A stretch of 64,000 nt of DNA from CAXBGS01 sp963975425 (GTDB taxonomy: Bacteria; Planctomycetota; Planctomycetia; Pirellulales; Pirellulaceae): contig CAXBGS010000019.1 in NCBI GenBank assembly GCA_963975425.1, forward strand, positions 29,837 to 93,836, written 5' to 3'. How positions within the stretch are numbered: the stretch's first letter is position 1; each line of letters begins with the position of its first letter. The translations under genes were made by a program, and so were the position numbers. The notes below the pieces were generated by a model. It saw nothing but the letters and a program-made list of their open reading frames with translations, was not told where the DNA came from and searched no databases. This document shows, piece by piece, positions 56,893-64,000 of this stretch.

Positions 56893-58791
56893 ATGATAAC
56901 GGACCGAGAAGCCTTCGTCGAAGCTGCGTCGGGGTACGCGTCGAAAGGCTGGAAGACATACCCAATACAACCCCCGGACGGTGACAGTTGCAGCTGTCGC
57001 AAAGGTAGAGCTTGCGACGATCCCGGCAAGCATCCTCACTTCGATCTGGGCGGATTGAAGTCGGCAACGAACGACGCGTCGAAACTGAAGACGATCTTCG
57101 GATCAAGCGACGCGAATATCGGTATCCTTTGCGATCGCTTTTGGGTTCTGGACATCGACGGTCCTCAAGGGATCGACGATCTCGCCAAGTTGATCGAAGA
57201 CAACGGCGATCTGCCGACGACACCTAAGGCGTTCACTGGCGGAGGCGGTCGACATTACTTATTCAAAGCCGATCGAAGAGTCGCGAAGAGTCAAACGAAG
57301 ATCGGCGGTTGTTCCATCGACGTGAAGACGAAAGGCGGAGCGATCGTCGCTCCCCCAAGCCTTCACGCAAGCGGAAGCGAATATCACTGGCTTGTCGATC
57401 CGGTCGAGTGCGAGATCGCGAAGGCTCCCGAATGGCTGATCGACTTTGTTTGCGGCAAGCATTCTTGCGCCGGAAGTTCATTCACGGTCGAAGCCGATCT
57501 CGACTTGAAGACTCACCCAGGCGTCGAAGATGGTGAGCGGAACGACACGCTCTGCCGACTTGTCGGCTCGCACCTGGGACGTTTGGGGGACACCCCCGAA
57601 CTTCTTCAACTGGCGACGGACTGGGGGCGACGCTGCGATCCACCGATGAAAGACAACGCGGTCGCAAGGACGGTCGCGAATCTTGTCGCCAAGCATCTGA
57701 CAAACAACCCCGAGCAATCTGTCGATACAAACATCGATCTCGATCTGGACGTGATCAGCTTTGCCGACATCGAAGCAAAGTCGGTCGCCTGGCTCTGGGA
57801 GGGTCGCTTTGCCCTGGGCAAGATCACGCTACTCACGGGCGACGGCGGAGTCGGTAAGTCGATGTTGACCTGCGATATGGCGGCAAGGATTAGCAACGGC
57901 GGACACTTCGGCGACGGGGCTATCTGTCCGATCGGTGACTGCTTCTTCATCGGTAGCGAAGACGGGGCCGAAGATACGATCCGGCCACGCTTGGACGCTG
58001 CCGGAGCGAACGTCGATCGGATTCACCTAGTACGCGGACCGAAACCGGAAGGTGAAGAGTACGCGACAGCATTCGATCTGTCGCGACATATCGGCAAGCT
58101 CGATCGAATGCTCTTGCAGTTTCCCGAGGCGAAGCTGATCGTGATCGATCCGATTATGGACTACCTGGGAGCGACAACCAACAGCGACCGGGCAACCGAC
58201 GTGCGAAGGGTTCTGTCGCCTTTGCGATCGTTGGCCGAGCGGCACGAAGTCGCGATCGCGGCGTTGAACCACTTGAACAAACGAGCGGGGACCGGATCGA
58301 AGAGTCGGTCGCTGGGATCGGGGGCTTTCGTTCAAGTCGCTCGATTTGAGTTTCGGGTAGTGGAAGATCCCGACGACACTGATCGACGGCTTCTGTTGCC
58401 GGTGAAGAACAATCTCGCAGCTGCCCCAGGGCTAGCGTACAGGATCGAAAGCGGGAGCAATGGGGCAGGGTTCGCGGTATGGGAGGAGGGAACGGTCGAC
58501 GTATCGATCGGGGAAGTCGAAAGCGACGGCGGCGGGGAAGATCGATCGGCTTTCCAAGAAGCGAAGGAATGGCTCGAAATGTTTCTTTCCGACGGTGCGG
58601 TGAAAGCATCCGAGGCGAAAAAGAAGTCGCGGGCGGACGGGATCGCCGATCGGACGCTGGCACGGGCGAAAAAGAAGCTGTCGATCGTTACCGAGAAGCG
58701 GGATCGATGTTGGTGGTGGAAGCTGCCGAAAAGAGACGGCGACAATGGAGAAGATTCGCCAAACAACCCCGAAACAAGCTTCACGTTTTGA
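56893..58791 (+). CDS. Primase-polymerase fused to RepA-like AAA helicase
   Basis: 632 residues. Residues 1-200 are a bifunctional primase/polymerase domain of the archaeo-eukaryotic primase type: the start GYASKGWKTYPIQP, metal-binding LDIDGP (D87, D89) and the later GGGGRHYLFK and VKTKGGAIVAPPSLH strands. A linker leads to a RecA-fold helicase of the RepA/AAA_25 type: Walker A GDGGVGKS at 316-323 and Walker B LIVIDPIMDYLG. The C-terminal 100 residues are winged-helix-like and charged. It can make primers and unwind the template, supporting autonomous replication. The polymerase follows. Confidence 0.85.
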   Translation: MITDREAFVEAASGYASKGWKTYPIQPPDGDSCSCRKGRACDDPGKHPHFDLGGLKSATNDASKLKTIFGSSDANIGILCDRFWVLDIDGPQGIDDLAKLIEDNGDLPTTPKAFTGGGGRHYLFKADRRVAKSQTKIGGCSIDVKTKGGAIVAPPSLHASGSEYHWLVDPVECEIAKAPEWLIDFVCGKHSCAGSSFTVEADLDLKTHPGVEDGERNDTLCRLVGSHLGRLGDTPELLQLATDWGRRCDPPMKDNAVARTVANLVAKHLTNNPEQSVDTNIDLDLDVISFADIEAKSVAWLWEGRFALGKITLLTGDGGVGKSMLTCDMAARISNGGHFGDGAICPIGDCFFIGSEDGAEDTIRPRLDAAGANVDRIHLVRGPKPEGEEYATAFDLSRHIGKLDRMLLQFPEAKLIVIDPIMDYLGATTNSDRATDVRRVLSPLRSLAERHEVAIAALNHLNKRAGTGSKSRSLGSGAFVQVARFEFRVVEDPDDTDRRLLLPVKNNLAAAPGLAYRIESGSNGAGFAVWEEGTVDVSIGEVESDGGGEDRSAFQEAKEWLEMFLSDGAVKASEAKKKSRADGIADRTLARAKKKLSIVTEKRDRCWWWKLPKRDGDNGEDSPNNPETSFTF

Positions 58792-58802
58792 CGCGACCAA
58801 CT

Positions 58803-58860
58803 CCAAGAATGCCAAGAATGCCAAGACTGCCCTATGGGGAATCGTTGGCAACCTTGGCAT
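58803..58860. repeat. Short iterons with inverted copies before polA
   Basis: CCAAGAATG repeats at 58803 and 58812, followed by CCAAGACTG at 58821. The word ATGCCAAG at 58809-58816 and 58818-58825 recurs inverted as CTTGGCAT at 58853-58860. It lies in the 158-base gap between the primase-helicase and polymerase genes. Origin iterons or an mRNA hairpin are both possible. Confidence 0.5.
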
Positions 58861-58949
58861 CCTTGAAACGGTTCTTTCGACATCCGCTGACAAGCGGCGA
58901 CAAAGCGCGTCGGCTTCAAAGACTGAGCTTTCAGCTTGGCACCCTTAAA

Positions 58950-61286
58950 ATGAATACTCAACAACTCTTCCACGCTCTCAATTCTCGCTCGCTGCGAGTA
59001 CGCCTTCGCCCGGATCGGCGTCTCGAAGTGATTGGCGATCTCTCGAAACTGACGGACGATATGAAAACCGCTCTCCGCGACAACCGGCAAATGTTCCTTG
59101 ATCTTCTCGATCAGGACGATCCCAGCGAATCGATCGGGCAATCGGTCCGCCTGGGATCGGAAGAGTACGCTTTCGATGTTTGGGGGTTGTCGGAGCAACT
59201 ACTTTCGCCGATCGCGATCGATACCGAAACGGAATTGATCGACGGGCGAGCGGTCCCGCGTATCGCTCTCGCTTCGGTATCCGATGGCAAGCGGCATCGA
59301 CTGATCAGGCCGGTCGATCTCCAGGCGTTTATCGACGCTCACCGCGACTGCCACTTCGTCGCCCACAACGCAAGCTTTGACTTCGCGGTGATCCGGCAAG
59401 CTCTGGCCGATCCTTCCGGCTGGGTTGAAGTCGCGGATCAAGGACGGCTTCACGATACGATGTTATTAGACTCGCTGATCCGACTTGCCCGAGACGATAG
59501 CTACCCGCGATCGGTCGATCTGGGATCACTGGCGGCAAACTATCTGAAGATCGAGATCGACAAGGAGGATCCCTTCCGTCTCCGCTATGCCGAGCTTCTC
59601 GATCGTCCTTGGGATCAAGCCGATCCCGGCTTCTTCACCTACGCGGTGAAAGATGCGATCGTCACTTGGAAACTATGGCAAACGCTCACCGCAATCGCTG
59701 AAAAGCTCGTGAAGCCTTTCGAGAGCGACTTCTTCCCAGGATGGCGGAAAGCCTGGGGGCTTCTTACTGAATCGCTTCAGGTACGCGGAGCGATCGCTCT
59801 GTCGGAGATCGAACGTAACGGGATCGCTCTCGATCAATCGCAAGTCGAATCGACGAAGGCGAAGCTGTCGTCGGAAGTCGAGACGTTGATCGATTCGCTC
59901 GCGAAGCTGCCGGCAGTCCTGGGATTGTTCAAACGGTCGAAAACGGGATCACTGATCGCGACGGCTTCCGGCAAGCCTTCCACGAATCGCGACAAGCTGA
60001 TCGAGCTTCTCGAATCGATCGCCGATGATCTCGACATTGACGCTCCCAGGACGGGAAAGACTAAGGCGATCACGACTTCGATCAAGTTCTGGGGACAGTA
60101 TGCGGAGCGGTCGAAGTTTCTGTCGCTCTGGGTGCAACTGGAAGAGACGGCGAAGCTATGTCAATTCTTCGCGGGTCTGAAGAGCGACAGGATTCACCCA
60201 CGATATACAACGCTAGTGCGGACGGGGCGGACAAGCTGTAGCGGTCCGAACGTGCAACAGCTTCCGCGATCGGGAGGCTTCCGCGAAATGATCGTTCCGT
60301 CTGCCGGTCACTACTTCTTGACGATCGACTATTCCGCGATCGAGCTTCGGACGCTGGCGGCGGTCTGCGAGAGACGCTTCGGTCGCTCCCAGCTGGCCGA
60401 AGTGATCCGCGAAGGGGTCGATCCTCACAGCTTCACGGCGTCGATGTTTGAAGGCGTCTCGATCGACGACTTCGCGACGCTGCCGAATAAGAAGCAGCTT
60501 CGCCAAAGGGCGAAGGCTCTCAACTTCGGAATCCCTGGGGGCCTGGGTGCAAAGTCGCTAGTCGCGTACGCGGCGACGACATACGGGGTCGATATGACGA
60601 TCGAAGAGGCTGAAGCCTTCCGCGAAAAGCTGATCGGCCAAGTCTATCCCGAGCTTGGGGAATACCTGCAGGACGATCCCGTCGCGGCTCTCGCCCATAA
60701 CTTGAAGACTTCCGGCTTTCGCATCGGCGCTTGCTTCGATACCGATGGGACGTTGGGGGCGGCGAAGCGGATCGTCGCGGGATGTGGAAAGGCGAACGGG
60801 AAAGACTACGGCGAAGCCTTCGTCGATCGGGTCTGGGAATCATTCAAGACCTTGAACCAGAATCCCAAACTGAAGAAACGAATCGCCGACCGCAACGCAA
60901 GCGAACAACTCTCCCGTGATCTCTTCTACGGACCGGTTGCAACGCTCACAGGACGGATACGCGGAGCGGTGGGATTCTCACAAGCAAGAAACACGCCTTT
61001 TCAGGGACTCGCTGCCGATGGGGCAAAGCTCGCATTGTGGGGGTTGTATATTCGCGGCTTCCGATGTGTCGCCTTTGTTCACGATGAAGTCGTGATCGAG
61101 CTTCCGATCGACGCTGAACACACGCAACAAGCGAGAGAAATCGATAAGATCCTTTGCGAGTCGATGGCGACGCTCACGGGGACAATTCCGATCGCTTGCG
61201 AATATTCGCTGGCCGATCGGTGGTACAAACAGGCCGAGGCGGTTTTCAGCGAAGAGGGGAAGCTTCAACTATGGGGGAGAGAATAA
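58950..61286 (+). CDS. Family A DNA polymerase with 3'-5' exonuclease
   Basis: 778 residues from the ATG at 58950. N-terminal DEDD exonuclease: AIDTETEL (D91, E93), FVAHNASFDFAVI and YAVKDAIVTWKLW. Polymerase domain: TGRTSCSGPNVQQLPR, motif A TIDYSAIELRTLA (D460), motif B RAKALNFGIPGGLGAKSL (K522, F526), motif C FVHDEVVIELP (D712). In motif B the Tyr of E. coli Pol I (Tyr766) is replaced by Gly530, as in some phage PolAs. There is no 5' nuclease domain. The order exo-pol and the adjoining primase-helicase show it copies the element. The stop overlaps the next start as TAATG. Confidence 0.93.
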   Translation: MNTQQLFHALNSRSLRVRLRPDRRLEVIGDLSKLTDDMKTALRDNRQMFLDLLDQDDPSESIGQSVRLGSEEYAFDVWGLSEQLLSPIAIDTETELIDGRAVPRIALASVSDGKRHRLIRPVDLQAFIDAHRDCHFVAHNASFDFAVIRQALADPSGWVEVADQGRLHDTMLLDSLIRLARDDSYPRSVDLGSLAANYLKIEIDKEDPFRLRYAELLDRPWDQADPGFFTYAVKDAIVTWKLWQTLTAIAEKLVKPFESDFFPGWRKAWGLLTESLQVRGAIALSEIERNGIALDQSQVESTKAKLSSEVETLIDSLAKLPAVLGLFKRSKTGSLIATASGKPSTNRDKLIELLESIADDLDIDAPRTGKTKAITTSIKFWGQYAERSKFLSLWVQLEETAKLCQFFAGLKSDRIHPRYTTLVRTGRTSCSGPNVQQLPRSGGFREMIVPSAGHYFLTIDYSAIELRTLAAVCERRFGRSQLAEVIREGVDPHSFTASMFEGVSIDDFATLPNKKQLRQRAKALNFGIPGGLGAKSLVAYAATTYGVDMTIEEAEAFREKLIGQVYPELGEYLQDDPVAALAHNLKTSGFRIGACFDTDGTLGAAKRIVAGCGKANGKDYGEAFVDRVWESFKTLNQNPKLKKRIADRNASEQLSRDLFYGPVATLTGRIRGAVGFSQARNTPFQGLAADGAKLALWGLYIRGFRCVAFVHDEVVIELPIDAEHTQQAREIDKILCESMATLTGTIPIACEYSLADRWYKQAEAVFSEEGKLQLWGRE

Positions 61287-62173
61287 TGATCTCGGATAGA
61301 AATCGTTATCGATTGGTTCTGATTGCCAGCCTGATATTGAGTGGGACTCTTGCCAGGGCAGAAGAGGACAAACCACGATTCATCGAACGTAGGGAATGGG
61401 ATGCATTAGTCGAGCTTCGCAAAGTCGAAATACTTATAGACGCGATTGAAAAAGCGAAAATCGCGAGGACTAGTATTTTCGAGGTGCGTCGTGGCGACAT
61501 TTTGGTAACTGTGACATCCGAGGAAGAAAGAGAAAAGAAACTTTCGCATCTCAAACGAAAGTTAGAAGCTGCGACATCGCTTTACGCAATCGTCGCGTTC
61601 CCTCAATTCAACGTGAGCCTTAATTCCGGAATCGAAAAGGGTATGAAAGGATTGTTTCGGATCAACGAAGTTGATGCACCAATTTTTCCTGTTGTGCAAA
61701 TCATCGACGGACAGACCATGATCGTCGAAAGCGGCGATGAGACGTGTTGGATCGAGGGTATTTCAACTGAAGGCATAACCGATGACAGCAAGATTACGAT
61801 TCTTGAAGATGTCGAGGTTGTGGGACAGAAGCGATATACAACGGTCCTTGGATCGAAAAAGACGGTATGGCTAATTAAACCTGTTGATCTTACGAAGGAA
61901 CGACAAGAAGCAAGAAAGCGAGATCAACGTAAATGGGTATCGTCTGACGGTAAGCATGAAACCGTTGGATCCCTTAATGCAGTTGACAGTGGGATAGCGA
62001 CGCTTCGTCTTGAAAGCGGCACGCTTGTCGATGTCCCACTATCTCGCCTGAGTTCAGGCGACGAAGCATACGCAAAGAAGTGGGCGGGCGTCCGAGGGAA
62101 CATCGACAAAGAGGCAATCGCCGATCTCTTAAAGAACAACGGCAAACTTGGGCCGTTCGACGACTGGCAATAA
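61286..62173 (+). CDS. Secreted SHD1-domain protein
   Basis: 295 residues. A signal peptide (MISDRNRYRLVLIASLILSG, cleavage near residue 25) precedes a helical charged part and a beta-rich middle. An SHD1 domain follows at about 213-265: RKWVSSDGKHETVGSLNAV, then LESGTLVDVPLSRLSSGDEA, a module widespread in planctomycete exported proteins and thought to bind proteins or peptides. The ATG overlaps the polymerase stop (TAATG), so it is coupled to it. It is more AT-rich than the polymerase, suggesting separate acquisition. A surface-exclusion or attachment role is one possibility. Confidence 0.75.
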   Translation: MISDRNRYRLVLIASLILSGTLARAEEDKPRFIERREWDALVELRKVEILIDAIEKAKIARTSIFEVRRGDILVTVTSEEEREKKLSHLKRKLEAATSLYAIVAFPQFNVSLNSGIEKGMKGLFRINEVDAPIFPVVQIIDGQTMIVESGDETCWIEGISTEGITDDSKITILEDVEVVGQKRYTTVLGSKKTVWLIKPVDLTKERQEARKRDQRKWVSSDGKHETVGSLNAVDSGIATLRLESGTLVDVPLSRLSSGDEAYAKKWAGVRGNIDKEAIADLLKNNGKLGPFDDWQ

Positions 62174-62212
62174 TCTTTCAAAAGTGAATCGTAGAAGTAG
62201 AGGATCACGGCA

Positions 62213-63622
62213 GTGGCAAGTCTAATAACGCGGAAGAACGGAACTAAAGAAATACAGTTCGTCGATGAAGACGATAAGCGACAGGGCGTCTATCTGGGCA
62301 AGTGTTCCCAGCGAGACGCGAATCGAGCGAAGGGTATCGTCGAAGACTTGATCACCGCGAAACGAGTGGGTGGCGACGTGAGGCCAGCTTCGCAAGAGTG
62401 GCTTGCGGCAATCGACGACAAGTTGCACGGGAAGCTATCTAAAGTCGGTCTTGTCGACGCCCGCGAAGCAACAAAGCTCGAAGCCTTCATCGATCGTTAC
62501 ATCGCAAGCAGGACCGATCTGAAGCCGAGAACAATCATCAAGTTCAACGCAACGAAGGACTATCTGATCGAACACTTTGGGGCGGATTGCGACATCACAA
62601 AGATCAATGAAGGCGAAGCGGAAGAGTTCCGAATCTTTTTGTTGTCCCGTCGGCACGGCAAGGAGGGCGGCGAAACGATGGGCGAGAATACGGTTCGGAA
62701 ACATTGTCAGATCGTGAAGCAGTTCTTCAACAAGGCGATCAAGCTTAAGCTGATCAAGTCGAATCCGTTCAATGTCCTGCCGTCAACGATCCAGGCGAAC
62801 AAGACCCGCTTCTTCTTCATCGATCAAACGACAATTGAGAAGGTGATCGACGCTTGCCCTGATCAACAATGGCGACTGATCTTCGGCCTAGCCCGTTTCG
62901 GCGGCCTGCGATGCCCCAGCGAGATACTCGATCTGAAGTGGTCCGACATCGACTGGGCCGAAGAAGAGATGACAGTCCGATCGGATAAGACCGAACATCA
63001 CACTGGCCAAGAGCAGCGGATCGTGCCGATCTTCAGCGATTTATTGCCAATGCTGCGAGAAGGTTTTGAGATGCTGGAAGAGGGCGGTAGTGAGTTCGTG
63101 ATCAGCCGATACCGCGACGGGTCGCAGAACCTTCGTACACAAGCTCATCGGATCATCAAACGGGCTGGCTTCTCGCCCTGGCCGAAGACGTTCCAGAACC
63201 TTCGGTCATCCCTGGCGACGGACCTAGTCGAGTTCACGCCGCTACATATCGCGGCACAGTGGACCGGCCACAGCGTCGAAACGATGCGGAAGTTTTACCT
63301 TCAAGTGACGAAGGAACACCGGCAAAAAGCGAAGCGTAGGGAGAAGGAGGAGAAGGCTACGGCGAATCCACAGCAGTCGGCACAGCCGACTGAAAGCGAA
63401 TCAAGCGATAACGCCGACAATTCCCGGGCGAATGCTTCGGATAATCCACAGCAGAATCCACAGCAGTCAGTGTCAGAAAACCCGAGTCACGGCAGGACGG
63501 ACAAAAGCGAGAAGGGCGTTTTGTCTATAAGAAACTCGGACTGTCGCGAGTTGTCCGAGCGTGAAAATAGCGGCAGAGGGACTCGAACCCCCGACACGCG
63601 GATTATGATTCCGCTGCTCTAA
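62213..63622 (+). CDS. int: Tyrosine site-specific integrase
   Basis: 469 residues from a GTG start. A SAM-like core-binding domain (about 90-190) is followed by the catalytic domain: GGLRCPSE (R233), QNLRSS (Q328, R331), WTGHSVE (H353) and RKFYLQVT (nucleophile Y362). The first catalytic His is Gln, as in some planctomycete integrases. Residues after about 380 are Gln/Asp/Ser-rich. The last 12 residues (RTPDTRIMIPLL) come from the tRNA gene. In the circular form the frame would continue through the core into 54207-54360, giving about 507 residues. It integrates and excises the element at the tRNA. Confidence 0.92.
   Translation: MASLITRKNGTKEIQFVDEDDKRQGVYLGKCSQRDANRAKGIVEDLITAKRVGGDVRPASQEWLAAIDDKLHGKLSKVGLVDAREATKLEAFIDRYIASRTDLKPRTIIKFNATKDYLIEHFGADCDITKINEGEAEEFRIFLLSRRHGKEGGETMGENTVRKHCQIVKQFFNKAIKLKLIKSNPFNVLPSTIQANKTRFFFIDQTTIEKVIDACPDQQWRLIFGLARFGGLRCPSEILDLKWSDIDWAEEEMTVRSDKTEHHTGQEQRIVPIFSDLLPMLREGFEMLEEGGSEFVISRYRDGSQNLRTQAHRIIKRAGFSPWPKTFQNLRSSLATDLVEFTPLHIAAQWTGHSVETMRKFYLQVTKEHRQKAKRREKEEKATANPQQSAQPTESESSDNADNSRANASDNPQQNPQQSVSENPSHGRTDKSEKGVLSIRNSDCRELSERENSGRGTRTPDTRIMIPLL
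63443..63477. repeat. Right arm-type repeat
   Basis: Two AATCCACAGCAG units (63443-63454 and 63455-63466) then TCAGTGTCAGA, matching the left copy at 34 of 35 positions. A further single unit is at 63365-63376. It lies 87 bases before the right core, inside the integrase gene, and is read there in a different frame from the left copy. Confidence 0.75.
63565..63582. repeat. Right attachment core (attR)
   Basis: AAATAGCGGCAGAGGGAC, identical to 54189-54206. From 63568 it is the 3' end of the tRNA gene (acceptor and T-stem strand). Confidence 0.85.
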
Positions 63623-63641
63623 CCAGCTGAGCTATGCCGCC
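63568..63641 (-). tRNA. tRNA with CAT anticodon (Met, or lysidine-modified Ile)
   Basis: The 74-base gene begins GGCGGCATAGCTCAGCTGG and folds normally: D-arm GCTC/GAGC, anticodon stem GCGGA/TCCGC with loop ATCATAA (anticodon CAT), and T-arm GGGGG-TTCGAGT-CCCTC. The acceptor is closed by a G1-U72 wobble, with A73 and no encoded CCA. The loop ATCATAA is like elongator tRNA-Met; Ile2 cannot be excluded. It is the target of the element, and its 3' 15 bases are shared with the att core. Confidence 0.92.
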
Positions 63642-64000
63642 GTTGTTGACGTGGGCCGGGATTCTAGCAACTTTCTCCCGACCGCTGTAGATGTCGGCAC
63701 AAACTTGGTCCGCCCCTGACAAAATTTATTTGCTTGACAGAAAGTTGGTCTCCCAAGGGACCGCTAGCGCACCATTGGGGTTCGCAGCCGCACGAACATT
63801 GACCTGCCATTGGCTTTTGCCCCCATTCCTCGCGAATTGGCCTTGTTCGCTGCGCCAGATCATCATGATGAGGGTATGCCGAGCCTCGATTCCGGCTCGG
63901 GCAAGCGGTTCGGGGCGGTTAGCCAGCACGTCTTAGACTGGCGAAACCGATAACGTCCTGATTATTGCGCTCATTTGAGAGCCAGCCCTGGCTCTGGTAT
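63642..64000. other. Spacer beyond the tRNA, with hairpin at the right edge
   Basis: About 360 bases with no supported gene. Near the edge, AGAGCCAG-CC-CTGGCTCT (63978-63995) is a perfect palindrome. A T-run is not seen within the window, so it may be a dispersed repeat or transcript end for a gene to the right. Confidence 0.45.

Larger units (their letters stand above)
54189..63582. mobile_element. 9.4-kb tRNA-integrated element encoding PolA and primase-helicase
   Basis: The ends are an 18-bp perfect direct repeat, AAATAGCGGCAGAGGGAC, at 54189-54206 and 63565-63582; one repeat unit is 9376 bp. The right copy is the 3' end of a tRNA(CAT) gene, so the element integrated there and restored the tRNA 3' end. 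Content in order: att, unknown gene, HTH/Xis-like, zinc ribbon, ssDNA-binding-like, primase-polymerase/helicase, family-A polymerase, SHD1 secreted protein, integrase. No capsid, portal or conjugation genes are present, so it moves as a replicating integrative element, satellite or mobilisable plasmid-like unit. The logic matches pipolins, with PolA in place of PolB. Confidence 0.85.

Noticed and set aside
58745..58948. 67-codon ORF between primase-helicase and polymerase
   Set aside because: It overlaps the end of the primase-helicase, its composition comes from the short iterons, and it shows no family pattern.
54189..63582. Element as a complete prophage or ICE
   Set aside because: No terminase, portal, capsid, relaxase or type IV secretion genes in the 9.4 kb.
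63691..63936. ORFs on both strands right of the tRNA
   Set aside because: Overlapping frames on both strands, no ribosome site, no recognisable domain.
1..64000. CRISPR array or cas genes
   Set aside because: No regularly spaced 25-40-bp repeats and no Cas-like ORF; the only tandem repeat has no spacers.

Overview
This window looks like a planctomycete chromosome, most likely from the Pirellulaceae (Rhodopirellula-like). The supporting signs are a formylglycine-type sulfatase, an SHD1-domain secreted protein, a MurB/FtsQ-like pair, a zinc-ribbon/TerB protein, many lineage-type secreted proteins of unknown function, long intergenic spacers, and frequent strand switching with few long operons. 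No organism name can be proven from the sequence alone.

Layout. 1-0.5 kb: the start of a PPi-type phosphofructokinase running off the edge. 0.7-8 kb: a zinc-ribbon/TerB protein, then a flagellar filament and control block (flgL, fliW, csrA, flagellin). FliW and CsrA are the known pair that controls flagellin translation, and the flagellin ribosome-binding site sits in a small hairpin. 8-18.8 kb: an oxidoreductase, a thioredoxin-like protein, a MurB-like and an FtsQ-like protein, ribD, a SEC-C/TPR-like protein and secreted proteins, one with a HELDH metal motif. 19.4-26.5 kb: a two-gene RND efflux pump, a response regulator, an unknown helical protein and a glycosyltransferase. 26.5-27.9 kb is a long spacer with an orphan intrinsic terminator. 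27.9-33 kb: an esterase/SMP-30 fusion, a rhomboid protease and groES-groEL. 33-40.8 kb: envelope proteins of unknown function, an M32 carboxypeptidase, an AI-2E-type permease and an LPG-synthase-like membrane protein. 41-47.4 kb: a glycosyltransferase, a polytopic membrane enzyme and a giant AsmA-like protein, probably one envelope-lipid/glycan transcription unit. 47.6-52.6 kb: a sulfatase, an ECF sigma-factor remnant and a large exported protein built of duplicated modules.

52.8-63.6 kb is accessory DNA beside a tRNA(CAT) gene. A broken integrase lies outside a 9.4-kb integrated element whose ends are an 18-bp direct repeat (54189-54206 and 63565-63582) matching the tRNA 3' end. The element carries a tyrosine integrase, an AlpA/Xis-like HTH protein, a zinc-ribbon protein, a possible ssDNA-binding protein, a primase-polymerase/helicase, a family-A DNA polymerase with 3'-5' exonuclease, a secreted SHD1 protein and one unknown cargo gene. 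It looks like an integrative element that brings much of its own replisome, similar in logic to pipolins but with PolA instead of PolB.

The most striking observation is that the attachment core lies inside the integrase reading frame. If the element is joined head-to-tail, the integrase frame runs without a stop through the core into a 43-codon ORF at the other end (54229-54360). The excised circle would therefore encode a 507-residue integrase, and the integrated form a 469-residue one with a tail read from the tRNA gene. Duplicated 12-bp repeats flank the core on both sides, like arm-type integrase sites.
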